A stretch of DNA of 64,000 nucleotides from Rhizobium leguminosarum bv. trifolii WSM1325 (GTDB taxonomy: Bacteria; Pseudomonadota; Alphaproteobacteria; Rhizobiales; Rhizobiaceae): positions 2,976,001-3,040,000 of the forward strand of contig CP001622.1 of the NCBI GenBank assembly GCA_000023185.1, given 5' to 3'. The notes under the pieces are model-generated. The model was not told the origin of the DNA and searched no databases. It saw nothing but the letters and a program-made list of their open reading frames with translations. Numbering within the stretch: the first letter of the stretch is position 1; every line of letters begins with the position of its first letter. Positions 17,905 through 25,232 of the stretch are shown piece by piece. A program made the translations under genes and the position numbers.

Positions 17905-20280
17905 ATGTTTCTGGAAGATGAGTTTATCATAGGGCGCATTCGTGCGCGCCGAATTTCCGTTTCAGTCCTTGTTGCCGTCACCGCCTTTGCAGCCTGCATC
18001 GCCGCGATGCTGGCGCTTGCCTCCGCCGCCCGCGCCGCCGAGCCGCAGGCATCCGCACAGCTCGCAGCGCTTGTCCGGCCGAACGACGTCAATAGCGGCT
18101 CGCTGCTCTTTCCGTCGAAGGAGCCTGGCTTCTATGTCGAAGCGCCGCGGCTGAAGACCGATGTCGCCATCGATGTCTCCGGCCCGATCGCCAGGGTGAA
18201 GGTGACGCAGCGCTTCCAGAATCCGAGCCAGGGTTGGGTCGAAGGCACCTACGTCTTTCCGCTGCCGGACAATTCCGCCGTTGACGCGCTGAAAATGCAG
18301 ATCGGCGAACGTTTCATCGAAGGCCAAATCAAGCCCCGCCAGGAAGCCCGCGAGATCTACGAGCAAGCCAAGGCCGAAGGCAAAAAGACGGCGTTGCTCG
18401 AACAGCAGCGGCCGAACATCTTCACCAACCAGGTCGCCAATATCGGTCCCGGCGAAACCATCGTCGTCCAGATCGAATACCAGCAGACCATCCACCAGTC
18501 GGGTGGCGAGTTCTCGCTGCGCTTCCCGATGGTCGTCGCCCCGCGGTACAATCCGGCGCCGATCGTCCAGACTGTCGAGTTCAACAACGGCGCCGGTTTT
18601 GCCACGCCGCGCGACCCGGTGGAAAACCGCGACAAGATCGCTGCCCCCGTGCTTGATCCGCGTGAGAACGCCAGGATCAATCCGGTTTCGCTGACCGTCG
18701 ACCTCCGGGCTGGTTTCCCGCTCGGCGATGTCAAATCGTCCTTCCATGCGGTCGATATCAACCAGGATGGCGACCAGGCGAGGACGATCAGCCTGAAGGC
18801 GGACACCGTTCCCGCCGACAAGGATTTCGAGCTCACCTGGAAGGCCGCCGCCGGCAAGATGCCGAGTGCCGGCCTCTTCCGCGAAGTGATTGATGGTAAG
18901 ACCTATCTGCTTGCCTTCGTCACCCCGCCCGCGGCCCCGGACACGGCAGCGCCGCCGGCAAAACGCGAGGTGGTCTTTGTCATCGACAATTCCGGCTCCA
19001 TGTCCGGCCCGTCGATCGAGCAGGCCCGCCAGAGCCTGGCGCTTGCCATCTCCAAGCTGAACCCCGACGACCGCTTCAACGTCATCCGTTTCGACGATAC
19101 GATGACTGACTATTTCAAGGGTCTCGTCACTGCCACCCCTGACAATCGCGAAAAGGCGATCGGCTATGTCAGAGGCCTGACCGCCGACGGCGGCACGGAA
19201 ATGCTGCCTGCCTTGCAGGCTGCGCTGCGCAACCAGGGACCGGTCGCAAGCGGAGCGCTGCGCCAGGTCGTGTTCCTGACCGATGGCGCGATCGGCAACG
19301 AACAGCAGCTTTTCCAGGAAATCACCGCAAATCGCGGCGATGCCCGGGTCTTCACCGTCGGCATCGGTTCGGCGCCGAACACCTATTTCATGACCAAGGC
19401 CGCCGAGATGGGCCGCGGCACCTTCACGGCGATCGGCTCGACCGATCAGGTGGCAAGCCGCATGGGCGAGCTTTTCGCCAAGCTGCAGAACCCAGCCATG
19501 ACCGATATCGCTGCCACCTTCGAAGGCATCAAAGCCGAAGATATCACGCCGAACCCGATGCCGGACCTCTATAGCGGTGAGCCCGTCGTGCTGACCGCGC
19601 AGTTGCCCGAGAACAATGCCGGCAAGCTGCAGATCATCGGCAAGACAGGCGACCAGCCCTGGCGCGTCGAGATGGATATCGCCAACGCCGCCGACGGCAG
19701 CGGCATTTCCAAGCTCTGGGCGCGCCGCAAGATCGACGATTTCGAGGCCCGCGCCTATGAGCGTCAGGATCCGGCCGCGCTCGACAAGGATATCGAGACG
19801 GTGGCGCTCGCCCATCACCTCGTCTCCCGCGTCACCAGCCTGGTCGCCGTCGATGTCACTCCGTCGCGCCCGGCCGATCAGCCGCTCGGCTCGGCCAAGC
19901 TGCCGCTCAACCTGCCGGATGGTTGGGACTTCGATAAAGTCTCCGGCGAAAACGCTGCCCCTCTTGGCGGCGCGGAACGCCATGGCTCGGCTACGCCGGC
20001 TGGAAACGCCGGACCGGAGCAGGCCGAAACACAGGCACTTGTCGCATCGCCTGAGATCGCAAACATGATGGCCGCAGCCCCGACTGCCAAGGCGGCCACC
20101 ATGATCGCGCAGAAGAGCTCGACCGTGAACCTGCCGCAGACGGCGACGCGCGCCGACGAGCAGATCATCCGCGGGCTTACCATGCTGCTCCTGGCGCTGA
20201 CGGCGGCAAGCGGGCTGGCCGTCTGGCGGCGGCGCCTCAAGCGCATTATCACGGTCGGAGCCGAGCGCGATGGTCTCTAG
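17905..20280 (+). CDS. VIT and von Willebrand A domain protein, class GN sortase substrate
   Basis: About 791 aa envelope protein. A basic N-terminus and hydrophobic signal/anchor (residues 19-45, ending AARAAEPQ) lead to a VIT domain (about 65-190; VTQRFQNPSQGWVEGTYVFPLP). A vWA domain follows (about 355-530) with the MIDAS motif DNSGSMS. The tail has the sortase layout: LPQTA at about 743-747, a hydrophobic span (GLTMLLLALTAASGLAVW) and a basic end (RRRLKR). This matches the proteobacterial sortase-target family. I chose the ATG at 17905, with GAGGG seven bases upstream. Its end overlaps the sortase gene by 11 bases. Function unknown; surface adhesion is a guess. Confidence 0.9.
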   Translation: MFLEDEFIIGRIRARRISVSVLVAVTAFAACIAAMLALASAARAAEPQASAQLAALVRPNDVNSGSLLFPSKEPGFYVEAPRLKTDVAIDVSGPIARVKVTQRFQNPSQGWVEGTYVFPLPDNSAVDALKMQIGERFIEGQIKPRQEAREIYEQAKAEGKKTALLEQQRPNIFTNQVANIGPGETIVVQIEYQQTIHQSGGEFSLRFPMVVAPRYNPAPIVQTVEFNNGAGFATPRDPVENRDKIAAPVLDPRENARINPVSLTVDLRAGFPLGDVKSSFHAVDINQDGDQARTISLKADTVPADKDFELTWKAAAGKMPSAGLFREVIDGKTYLLAFVTPPAAPDTAAPPAKREVVFVIDNSGSMSGPSIEQARQSLALAISKLNPDDRFNVIRFDDTMTDYFKGLVTATPDNREKAIGYVRGLTADGGTEMLPALQAALRNQGPVASGALRQVVFLTDGAIGNEQQLFQEITANRGDARVFTVGIGSAPNTYFMTKAAEMGRGTFTAIGSTDQVASRMGELFAKLQNPAMTDIAATFEGIKAEDITPNPMPDLYSGEPVVLTAQLPENNAGKLQIIGKTGDQPWRVEMDIANAADGSGISKLWARRKIDDFEARAYERQDPAALDKDIETVALAHHLVSRVTSLVAVDVTPSRPADQPLGSAKLPLNLPDGWDFDKVSGENAAPLGGAERHGSATPAGNAGPEQAETQALVASPEIANMMAAAPTAKAATMIAQKSSTVNLPQTATRADEQIIRGLTMLLLALTAASGLAVWRRRLKRIITVGAERDGL

Positions 20281-21043
20281 GCTCTCTGCAAGCCAGAACG
20301 AGGAGGCGGCAGAATTCGAGCCGCTTCCGACCTATCTGGAACTCGCCATGGCCGCCGCCACGGCCTATGACAGGCCGAAGCCTCGCCGGCGGAAGGGGTT
20401 CTTCCTCTGGCGTCTTTCCTCGATCGAAAAGACGATCGCCTTTGCCATCGCCGGCCTTGCCTTCTATGGCTTGGCACTGATCGGCGACGGTTTCCTGCTG
20501 AAGGCGAAAGCGGAGCTCTCCCAGATCCTGCTGAAACGCGCCTTCGCCGCGGAGTTGCAGGGGAAGGAGACAAAACCCTGGCCCTGGGCGGATTTCACCA
20601 CGGAGGCCAAGGTGCGCGCGCCGCGCCTCGGCAAGGAGGCGATCGTGCTCTCCGGCGCCTCTGGCGAGGCTCTGGCCTTCGGTCCGGCCTGGCTCGTCAA
20701 CACGCCGCAGCCCGGCGAGGAAGGCACCTCCGTCATTGCCGCCCATCGCGACACGCATTTCCGCTGGCTGCAATACATAAAGCCCGGCGATACGATCGAG
20801 GTCACCCGCCGCGACGGAAAACTATTGACCTTCAAGGCCGGCGAGGGCCGCATCGCCCCGTGGGATGCCAACGGCATCGATCCCTCCTCCGATGGCCACC
20901 GCCTGGTGCTGACCACCTGCTGGCCCTTCAATGCCACCGAACGCGGGCCGCTACGCTACATCCTTGAGGCAGAATTGGTCGACGACCAGGCGACGGGCTC
21001 GGTTCAACCGGTAAACACAAAGCCGTTATTGCAGGTCGAATGA
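20270..21043 (+). CDS. Class GN (Gram-negative) sortase
   Basis: 257 aa transpeptidase. One membrane segment (about residues 55-75) precedes a sortase beta-barrel. The catalytic triad is visible: H159 in IAAHRDTHF, C217 in LTTCWPF and R229 in GPLRYIL. The ORF overlaps the VIT/vWA gene, its presumed only substrate, by 11 bases, the dedicated pairing typical of class GN. Sortases cut the LPxT motif and transfer the protein to an amine acceptor; the acceptor in Gram-negative bacteria is not established. Confidence 0.93.
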   Translation: MVSRLSASQNEEAAEFEPLPTYLELAMAAATAYDRPKPRRRKGFFLWRLSSIEKTIAFAIAGLAFYGLALIGDGFLLKAKAELSQILLKRAFAAELQGKETKPWPWADFTTEAKVRAPRLGKEAIVLSGASGEALAFGPAWLVNTPQPGEEGTSVIAAHRDTHFRWLQYIKPGDTIEVTRRDGKLLTFKAGEGRIAPWDANGIDPSSDGHRLVLTTCWPFNATERGPLRYILEAELVDDQATGSVQPVNTKPLLQVE

Positions 21044-21102
21044 GGGTTGAAGCCCTTCCCTGCACGCTCCACGTTCCACATGGAGAAACGACGGGGAGCA
21101 AG

Positions 21103-22245
21103 ATGAAGAGAATATCCGCCTTCCATTTCGCCTCAGCGCTGGTCCTGTTCGGCGCCATGTCCGCGGATGCGGCCGACATCGTCAACACGCAGGATCTCGC
21201 GGTCCGTGTCGACAAGCTCGCCGACGGCCTCCAACATCCCTGGGCGGTCGAAGTGTTGCCCGACGGGGCCTATCTCGTCACCGAGCGGCCGGGCCGCATG
21301 CGCATCGTCCGCGACGGCAAGGTTTCCGAGCCGATCGGCGGCGTACCCAAGGTCAGCGCTCGTGGTCAGGGCGGCCTGATGGACGTGGCGCTCGCGCCGG
21401 ACTTTGCGAAATCTCGCAAGCTCTATTTCACCGCCGCCATCGCCAACAGCCAGGGCTCCGGCACCGAAGCCTTCAGCGCCGCGCTTTCCACTGACGAGAA
21501 GACACTCGACGCCGTGAGGCCTATCTTCAGCATGCGGCGCTTCACGTCGGGCAATATCCAGTACGGCTCGCGCATCGCGATTGCCTCAGACGGTACGCTG
21601 TTCATCAGCGTCGGTGATCGCGGCAACCGCGACCGCTCGCAAGACTGGCAGGACGATGCCGGCTCGATCATCCACATCAACGCCGATGGCAGCATTCCTG
21701 CCGACAATCCATTCAAGGAAGGCGGCAAGGCGCTGCCGGAAATCTGGTCGAAAGGTCACCGCAACCCGCAGGGCATCACCTTCGACGCCAAAGATGGCAA
21801 GCTCTATACCGTCGAACACGGTGCGCGCGGCGGCGACGAGATCAACCAGCCCGAGGCCGGCAAGAATTACGGCTGGCCGATCATCACCTATGGCCGCGAC
21901 TATTCGGGTGCCGAGATCGGTGAAGGCACCGCCAAGGACGGGCTGGAACAGCCGCTCCATTACTGGGATCCTTCGATCGCACCAGGCGCCCTCGTCGTCT
22001 ATCGTGGCGCCATGTTCCCGGAATGGGACGGCAATTTCCTCGTCGCGGCGCTGAAGTTCCAACTGCTCTCGCGCATGCAGCGCGACGACGGCGGCGCCTT
22101 CGTCACCGAAGAGCGCCTGTTCGAGGGCGAATACGGCCGCATCCGCGACGTCGTCGTCGCCCCCGACGGCGCCCTGCTGATGGTGACGGATGAGGACAAC
22201 GGCGCGCTGCTCAGGATATCCCGAGCGCAAGCCCGCAACGGCTGA
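21103..22245 (+). CDS. PQQ-dependent aldose sugar dehydrogenase (YliI-like)
   Basis: About 380 aa periplasmic six-bladed beta-propeller of the soluble glucose/sorbosone dehydrogenase family. A signal peptide (KRISAFHFASALVLFGAMSADA) is followed by the family start LADGLQHPWAVEVLPDG. Then come GRMRIVRDGK, GLMDVALAPDF, SVGDRGNRD, GHRNPQGITF and EHGARGGDEIN, which include the PQQ-contact histidine and the catalytic region. I moved the start from 21040 to the ATG at 21103, where GGGGAG precedes it and a signal peptide begins. It oxidises aldoses to lactones using PQQ. It lies downstream of the sortase pair on the same strand, but no functional link is evident. Confidence 0.88.
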   Translation: MKRISAFHFASALVLFGAMSADAADIVNTQDLAVRVDKLADGLQHPWAVEVLPDGAYLVTERPGRMRIVRDGKVSEPIGGVPKVSARGQGGLMDVALAPDFAKSRKLYFTAAIANSQGSGTEAFSAALSTDEKTLDAVRPIFSMRRFTSGNIQYGSRIAIASDGTLFISVGDRGNRDRSQDWQDDAGSIIHINADGSIPADNPFKEGGKALPEIWSKGHRNPQGITFDAKDGKLYTVEHGARGGDEINQPEAGKNYGWPIITYGRDYSGAEIGEGTAKDGLEQPLHYWDPSIAPGALVVYRGAMFPEWDGNFLVAALKFQLLSRMQRDDGGAFVTEERLFEGEYGRIRDVVVAPDGALLMVTDEDNGALLRISRAQARNG

Positions 22246-22249
22246 GACG

Positions 22250-22720
22250 TCATAGCGAGCCGCGCAGTTCCTTGCGGATGACGAATTTCAACCCAGACCA
22301 GATCTCGTCGACGGCGCAGACCTTGACGTCGACCAGGCCAGTTGGGAGCAGAACCTCCCGCAGCACGTCCTCGGTGATATCGGTCGAAACCCGTGAACTC
22401 TTCTTCGGCCAGGATATCCAGACCATCCCGTCCGGTCTGAGGACGAGAAAAAGCGCGGGCGCGATGGCCTCCAGTGCCGCCCGTTCTGTCGTAAACAGAT
22501 GCACATAGTCGAATGCACGGTGAGGCATCTCGGGAAGCGTGTGGACGACCGAAGCAAAACCGTCGAAACCATTGATGTCGCCGATCGTTTCGGGAATACC
22601 GAGAAGTGCGGCTGCCTGCCCCTCTGCAAGACCGAGTTTCCTGGCGAGCGGCGTGCCGGAATAGCCTACCGTCCCAGGCGCCACCGCACCGCCGGCCGGC
22701 TTCCGTTCTTCGCCTCGCAT
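22250..22720 (-). CDS. DUF3052 family protein
   Basis: 156 aa soluble protein. The core (GYSGTPLARKLGL, FDYVHLFTTERAALE, LRPDGMVWISWPKKSS) fits the DUF3052 family, small proteins of unknown function that superficially resemble a methyltransferase half-fold. The ATG at 22720 has GAGG seven bases upstream and is preferred over the frame start at 22795. It is convergent with the sugar dehydrogenase gene five bases away. Confidence 0.75.
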   Translation of the reverse strand: MRGEERKPAGGAVAPGTVGYSGTPLARKLGLAEGQAAALLGIPETIGDINGFDGFASVVHTLPEMPHRAFDYVHLFTTERAALEAIAPALFLVLRPDGMVWISWPKKSSRVSTDITEDVLREVLLPTGLVDVKVCAVDEIWSGLKFVIRKELRGSL

Positions 22721-22819
22721 GTCTTCACCTCCGTCAACCGCCACGAAGTCTTCACCCTTGCCGAAAGGAAACGCAACTGCTAACCGCTTGGGCACATCTC
22801 CCTTCCCCTCGAGGACGAC

Positions 22820-23683
22820 ATGACGCGCGTTCAGGCGAACCTCCTCCTATTGCTTGCAGCCGCCATCTGGGGCGGCGGCTTCGTCGCGCAGTCGACGGCG
22901 ATGAAGGCGATCGGCCCCTTCTGGTTCATCGGCCTGCGGTTTGCCGTCGCCACGCTGGCCGTACTGCCCTTCGTCCTTTTTGAAGCGCGCAAGGCAAAGG
23001 AAAAGACCAGCGCACGCCATGCCAAGCTCTATATCCTGATCGGCCTTGCCCTTTTCGGCGGCGCAGCCACGCAACAGGTCGGCCTGCAGACGACGACGGT
23101 GACGAATTCCAGCTTCATCACCGGCCTCTATGTCGTCTTCGTACCTGTTATCGCCGTCTTCTTCCTTCGCCGTGCCCCGCATTGGATCATCTGGCCGGGG
23201 GCGCTGATGGCGGTCAGCGGCATCTATCTCCTGTCCGGCGGCCATCTCTCGGCGCTGACACCTGGCGATCTGCTGACCGTCGTCTGTGCCGTCTTCTGGG
23301 CGATCCAGATCACCCTTGCCGGCACCACCGTTTCGGAGACAGGAAGGCCGCTTGCGCTCTCCGCCACGCAATTTGCCGTCACCGCAGTCTGTGCGCTGGC
23401 CGTTGCCGCAGCCGTCGAACCTGTCAGCCTTTCGGCGATACGGGCCGCTGCGCCGGAGATCCTTTATGTCGGCATCTTCTCCTCGGGCGTGGCTTTCGTG
23501 CTGCAGGTGATCGGCCAGCGCTACACCACGCCCTCGCAAGCCGCGATCTTTCTTTCTTCCGAAGCACTCTTCGGTGCCTCGCTTGCCGCACTTCTGCTCG
23601 GCGAGACGATGCCGGTAACAGGTTATGCAGGTTGCGCACTAATGTTTATCTCTATGCTTGTGGTCGAGCTCGTGCCGGATTGA
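22820..23683 (+). CDS. EamA/DMT family transporter (RhaT/YdcZ-like permease)
   Basis: 287 aa, ten hydrophobic segments arranged as two EamA repeats, characteristic of the drug/metabolite transporter superfamily. Visible landmarks are the start LLLLLAAAIWGGGFVAQ, GLQTTTVTNSSFITGLYVV in the first repeat and TTPSQAAIFLSSEALFGA in the second. Exports or imports small metabolites; substrate not predictable. It is divergent from the DUF3052 gene. Confidence 0.88.
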   Translation: MTRVQANLLLLLAAAIWGGGFVAQSTAMKAIGPFWFIGLRFAVATLAVLPFVLFEARKAKEKTSARHAKLYILIGLALFGGAATQQVGLQTTTVTNSSFITGLYVVFVPVIAVFFLRRAPHWIIWPGALMAVSGIYLLSGGHLSALTPGDLLTVVCAVFWAIQITLAGTTVSETGRPLALSATQFAVTAVCALAVAAAVEPVSLSAIRAAAPEILYVGIFSSGVAFVLQVIGQRYTTPSQAAIFLSSEALFGASLAALLLGETMPVTGYAGCALMFISMLVVELVPD

Positions 23684-24147
23684 CCCGCCGACGCCTGCCA
23701 GCCACGTGAACACGCGTCCAAATATGGGTGAGTCACACATCGGAAAAAAAATTATCGGATGCGGGAGACGCGTTCACGTTGCATTTTTGGGAAAATCTGC
23801 TCGGAATTTATATTGCAGACAATATAAAACGTTAATCATTCCCTATCGGCGAAGGAAATTTTGCGTTTTTGCGCAAATTGGATATCGGCAGGGATGTGCC
23901 AGGAACGACACGTTAAAAAACTTTTGCTTGCCAAAGTCCTTTAAACGCAGCACTCTCAGCGTGTTCGGGCATTTTGCGAGCATGGGAAGTCCTTAAGTAT
24001 TTGCGCGCCGGGAACGCTAATATCCCGGTCAGCCGGTTCCGAAAATGGCGGGCGAAAGTCCTGCCTGGAACAGGTCGAGGTAGAGGGGACCTTTTTCTCA
24101 AATTTCAAGAATTGCCTGCCAACACCTCCCGCAAGGAGGGCAATGCT
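23684..24147. other. Long AT-rich intergenic region upstream of cold-shock gene
   Basis: About 460 bp noticeably richer in A/T than the surroundings, with no supported protein gene. It contains a perfect dyad TTTATATTG-CAGA-CAATATAAA at 23807-23828. It probably includes the promoter and long untranslated leader of the cold-shock gene, as is usual for cspA-type genes. Confidence 0.55.
23807..23828. promoter_or_regulatory. Perfect 9-bp inverted repeat, possible operator
   Basis: TTTATATTG and CAATATAAA separated by CAGA. It lies about 125 bp after the EamA gene and about 370 bp before the cold-shock gene. It may be a protein-binding site or a weak hairpin; no family match is recognised. Confidence 0.35.
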
Positions 24148-24192
24148 ATGATGCTGCCCGTGTGGATGGCGGGCAGAGAGAAAAGGACCTGA
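24148..24192 (+). CDS. Candidate 14-residue leader peptide upstream of cold-shock gene
   Basis: ATG ATG tandem start with a near-perfect Shine-Dalgarno (AAGGAGGG) seven bases upstream. It encodes MMLPVWMAGREKRT and stops three bases before the cold-shock ATG. The downstream gene's own ribosome site (AAGGA) lies inside this ORF. A hairpin CTGCCCG/CGGGCAG spans 24154-24176 within it. These features suggest translational coupling or a control peptide. No homologue is known to me, and the ORF could be chance. Confidence 0.4.
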   Translation: MMLPVWMAGREKRT

Positions 24193-24195
24193 GGC

Positions 24196-24411
24196 ATGGC
24201 AGAGACTGGCACTGTAAAATTCTTCAATACCGACAAAGGCTTCGGCTTCATCAAGCCGGACCGGGGCGGCGCCGATATCTTCGTTCACATTTCTGCCGTT
24301 CAGGCCTCCGGCCTGGCCGGTCTGACGGAAAACCAGAAGGTAAGCTTCGACACGGAGCCGGATCGCCGCGGCAAGGGCCCGAAGGCCGTCAATCTGCAGA
24401 TTGCGGGCTGA
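24196..24411 (+). CDS. Cold-shock protein, CspA family
   Basis: 71 aa single cold-shock domain. The RNP1 and RNP2 nucleic-acid-binding motifs are KGFGFIKPD and DIFVHIS, preceded by the standard start TGTVKFFNTDKG. It acts as an RNA chaperone or antiterminator. A long structured leader and a short upstream ORF precede it, fitting post-transcriptional control. A terminator follows directly. Confidence 0.93.
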   Translation: MAETGTVKFFNTDKGFGFIKPDRGGADIFVHISAVQASGLAGLTENQKVSFDTEPDRRGKGPKAVNLQIAG

Positions 24412-24444
24412 ACCCTTAACAAGGCTGGCGAATTCGAGTTGAAG

Positions 24445-24466
24445 CCCGGCAGCAATGCCGGGTTTT
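24445..24466 (+). terminator. Rho-independent terminator of cold-shock gene
   Basis: Perfect stem CCCGGCA/TGCCGGG with GCAA loop followed by TTTT, 34 bases after the cold-shock stop. Confidence 0.88.
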
Positions 24467-24551
24467 GTCGTTCAGCCTTGGTTCAGCTACAAATCTCTAC
24501 GACTGTGACCATCGAGAAAGGAACCGGCGTTCGGTTCCCGGGATTAGGATT

Positions 24552-25007
24552 ATGATGATGAACAGGCTCGCCAAGACCCTTCTGCTGACGGCAACCGCTG
24601 CCGCACTCACGCTTTCCGCCATCGGTGAAGCGTCGGCCCGCGACCGCCACTGGCGCCATGGCAATCACGGCAACAACGATGCGTGGGTCGGCGGCGCCGT
24701 CGGCCTTGCCACCGGGCTGATCGTCGGTTCGGCCATCGCCAATGCCAATAACGGTCCGGTTTACGAAGAGCGCCGTTACATCGACCCAGCCTACGAGCCG
24801 GATTACTACGAGCCCGCTCCGGTCTATCGCGCGCCGCGCCGCGTCTATGTCGATCAGCCGGAATATTACGCGCCGGTCCGCACGGCGGTAGAGCCCTGGT
24901 CGCCGCAATGGCAGCGTTACTGCTCCTACCGCTACCGCTCCTTCGATCCGCGCAGCGGCACCTATATCGGCAATGACGGCCGCAGCCACTTCTGCACCGC
25001 CGGCTGA
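24552..25007 (+). CDS. BA14K family exported protein
   Basis: About 151 aa. A signal peptide (MNRLAKTLLLTATAAALTLS, cleavage near ASA) leads to a His-rich stretch (RHWRHGNHGNND), a glycine-rich hydrophobic span (GGAVGLATGLIVGSAIA) and a Tyr/Pro-rich middle. The C-terminal BA14K motif is YCSYRYRSFDPRSGTYIG with cysteines at both ends. BA14K was described as an immunoreactive lectin-like protein in Brucella; its role in rhizobia is unclear. Three in-frame ATGs sit at 24552, 24555 and 24558, and the last has the best spacing to AGGAT. Confidence 0.82.
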   Translation: MMMNRLAKTLLLTATAAALTLSAIGEASARDRHWRHGNHGNNDAWVGGAVGLATGLIVGSAIANANNGPVYEERRYIDPAYEPDYYEPAPVYRAPRRVYVDQPEYYAPVRTAVEPWSPQWQRYCSYRYRSFDPRSGTYIGNDGRSHFCTAG

Positions 25008-25030
25008 TCTCCCGATATCCTCAATGCCAA

Positions 25031-25059
25031 GCGCCGCTTCTCAGCGGCGCGTTCTTTTT
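25031..25059 (+). terminator. Rho-independent terminator of BA14K gene
   Basis: Perfect GCGCCGC/GCGGCGC stem with TTCTCA loop, followed by a T-rich tail (GTTCTTTTTG), 24 bases after the stop. Confidence 0.85.
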
Positions 25060-25094
25060 GTCTACCCGTCGGCTGATGTTTTCCAGCCCATGAC

Positions 25095-25165
25095 ACCGAA
25101 AATCGAATCGACTTCGGAAAGCAATATGCGCAATTCGAAGGAATAGAGCGTGTCCGCGTCGCAAT
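25095..25165. repeat. Rhizobial interspersed repeat, copy B
   Basis: Diverged relative of the element at 11226-11300: CGAAAATCGAATCGACTTCG palindromic start, then GAAAG, ATGCGCAA and GAATAGAGCGT in the same order. It lies between the BA14K terminator and the chemoreceptor gene. Confidence 0.45.
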
Positions 25166-25232
25166 GCTCAATGCTCAAACGATCGATACCAGCAAGGCAT
25201 CGGGCCTGATTTGGTGGTGTTTATGGAGCGGT

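Noticed and set aside
17962..19983. 673-codon open frame on the minus strand opposite the VIT/vWA gene
   Set aside because: Codon-position GC bias of the real plus-strand gene creates long antisense frames; the translation is His/Arg/Asp-rich without domains, and the plus-strand protein is a clear family member.
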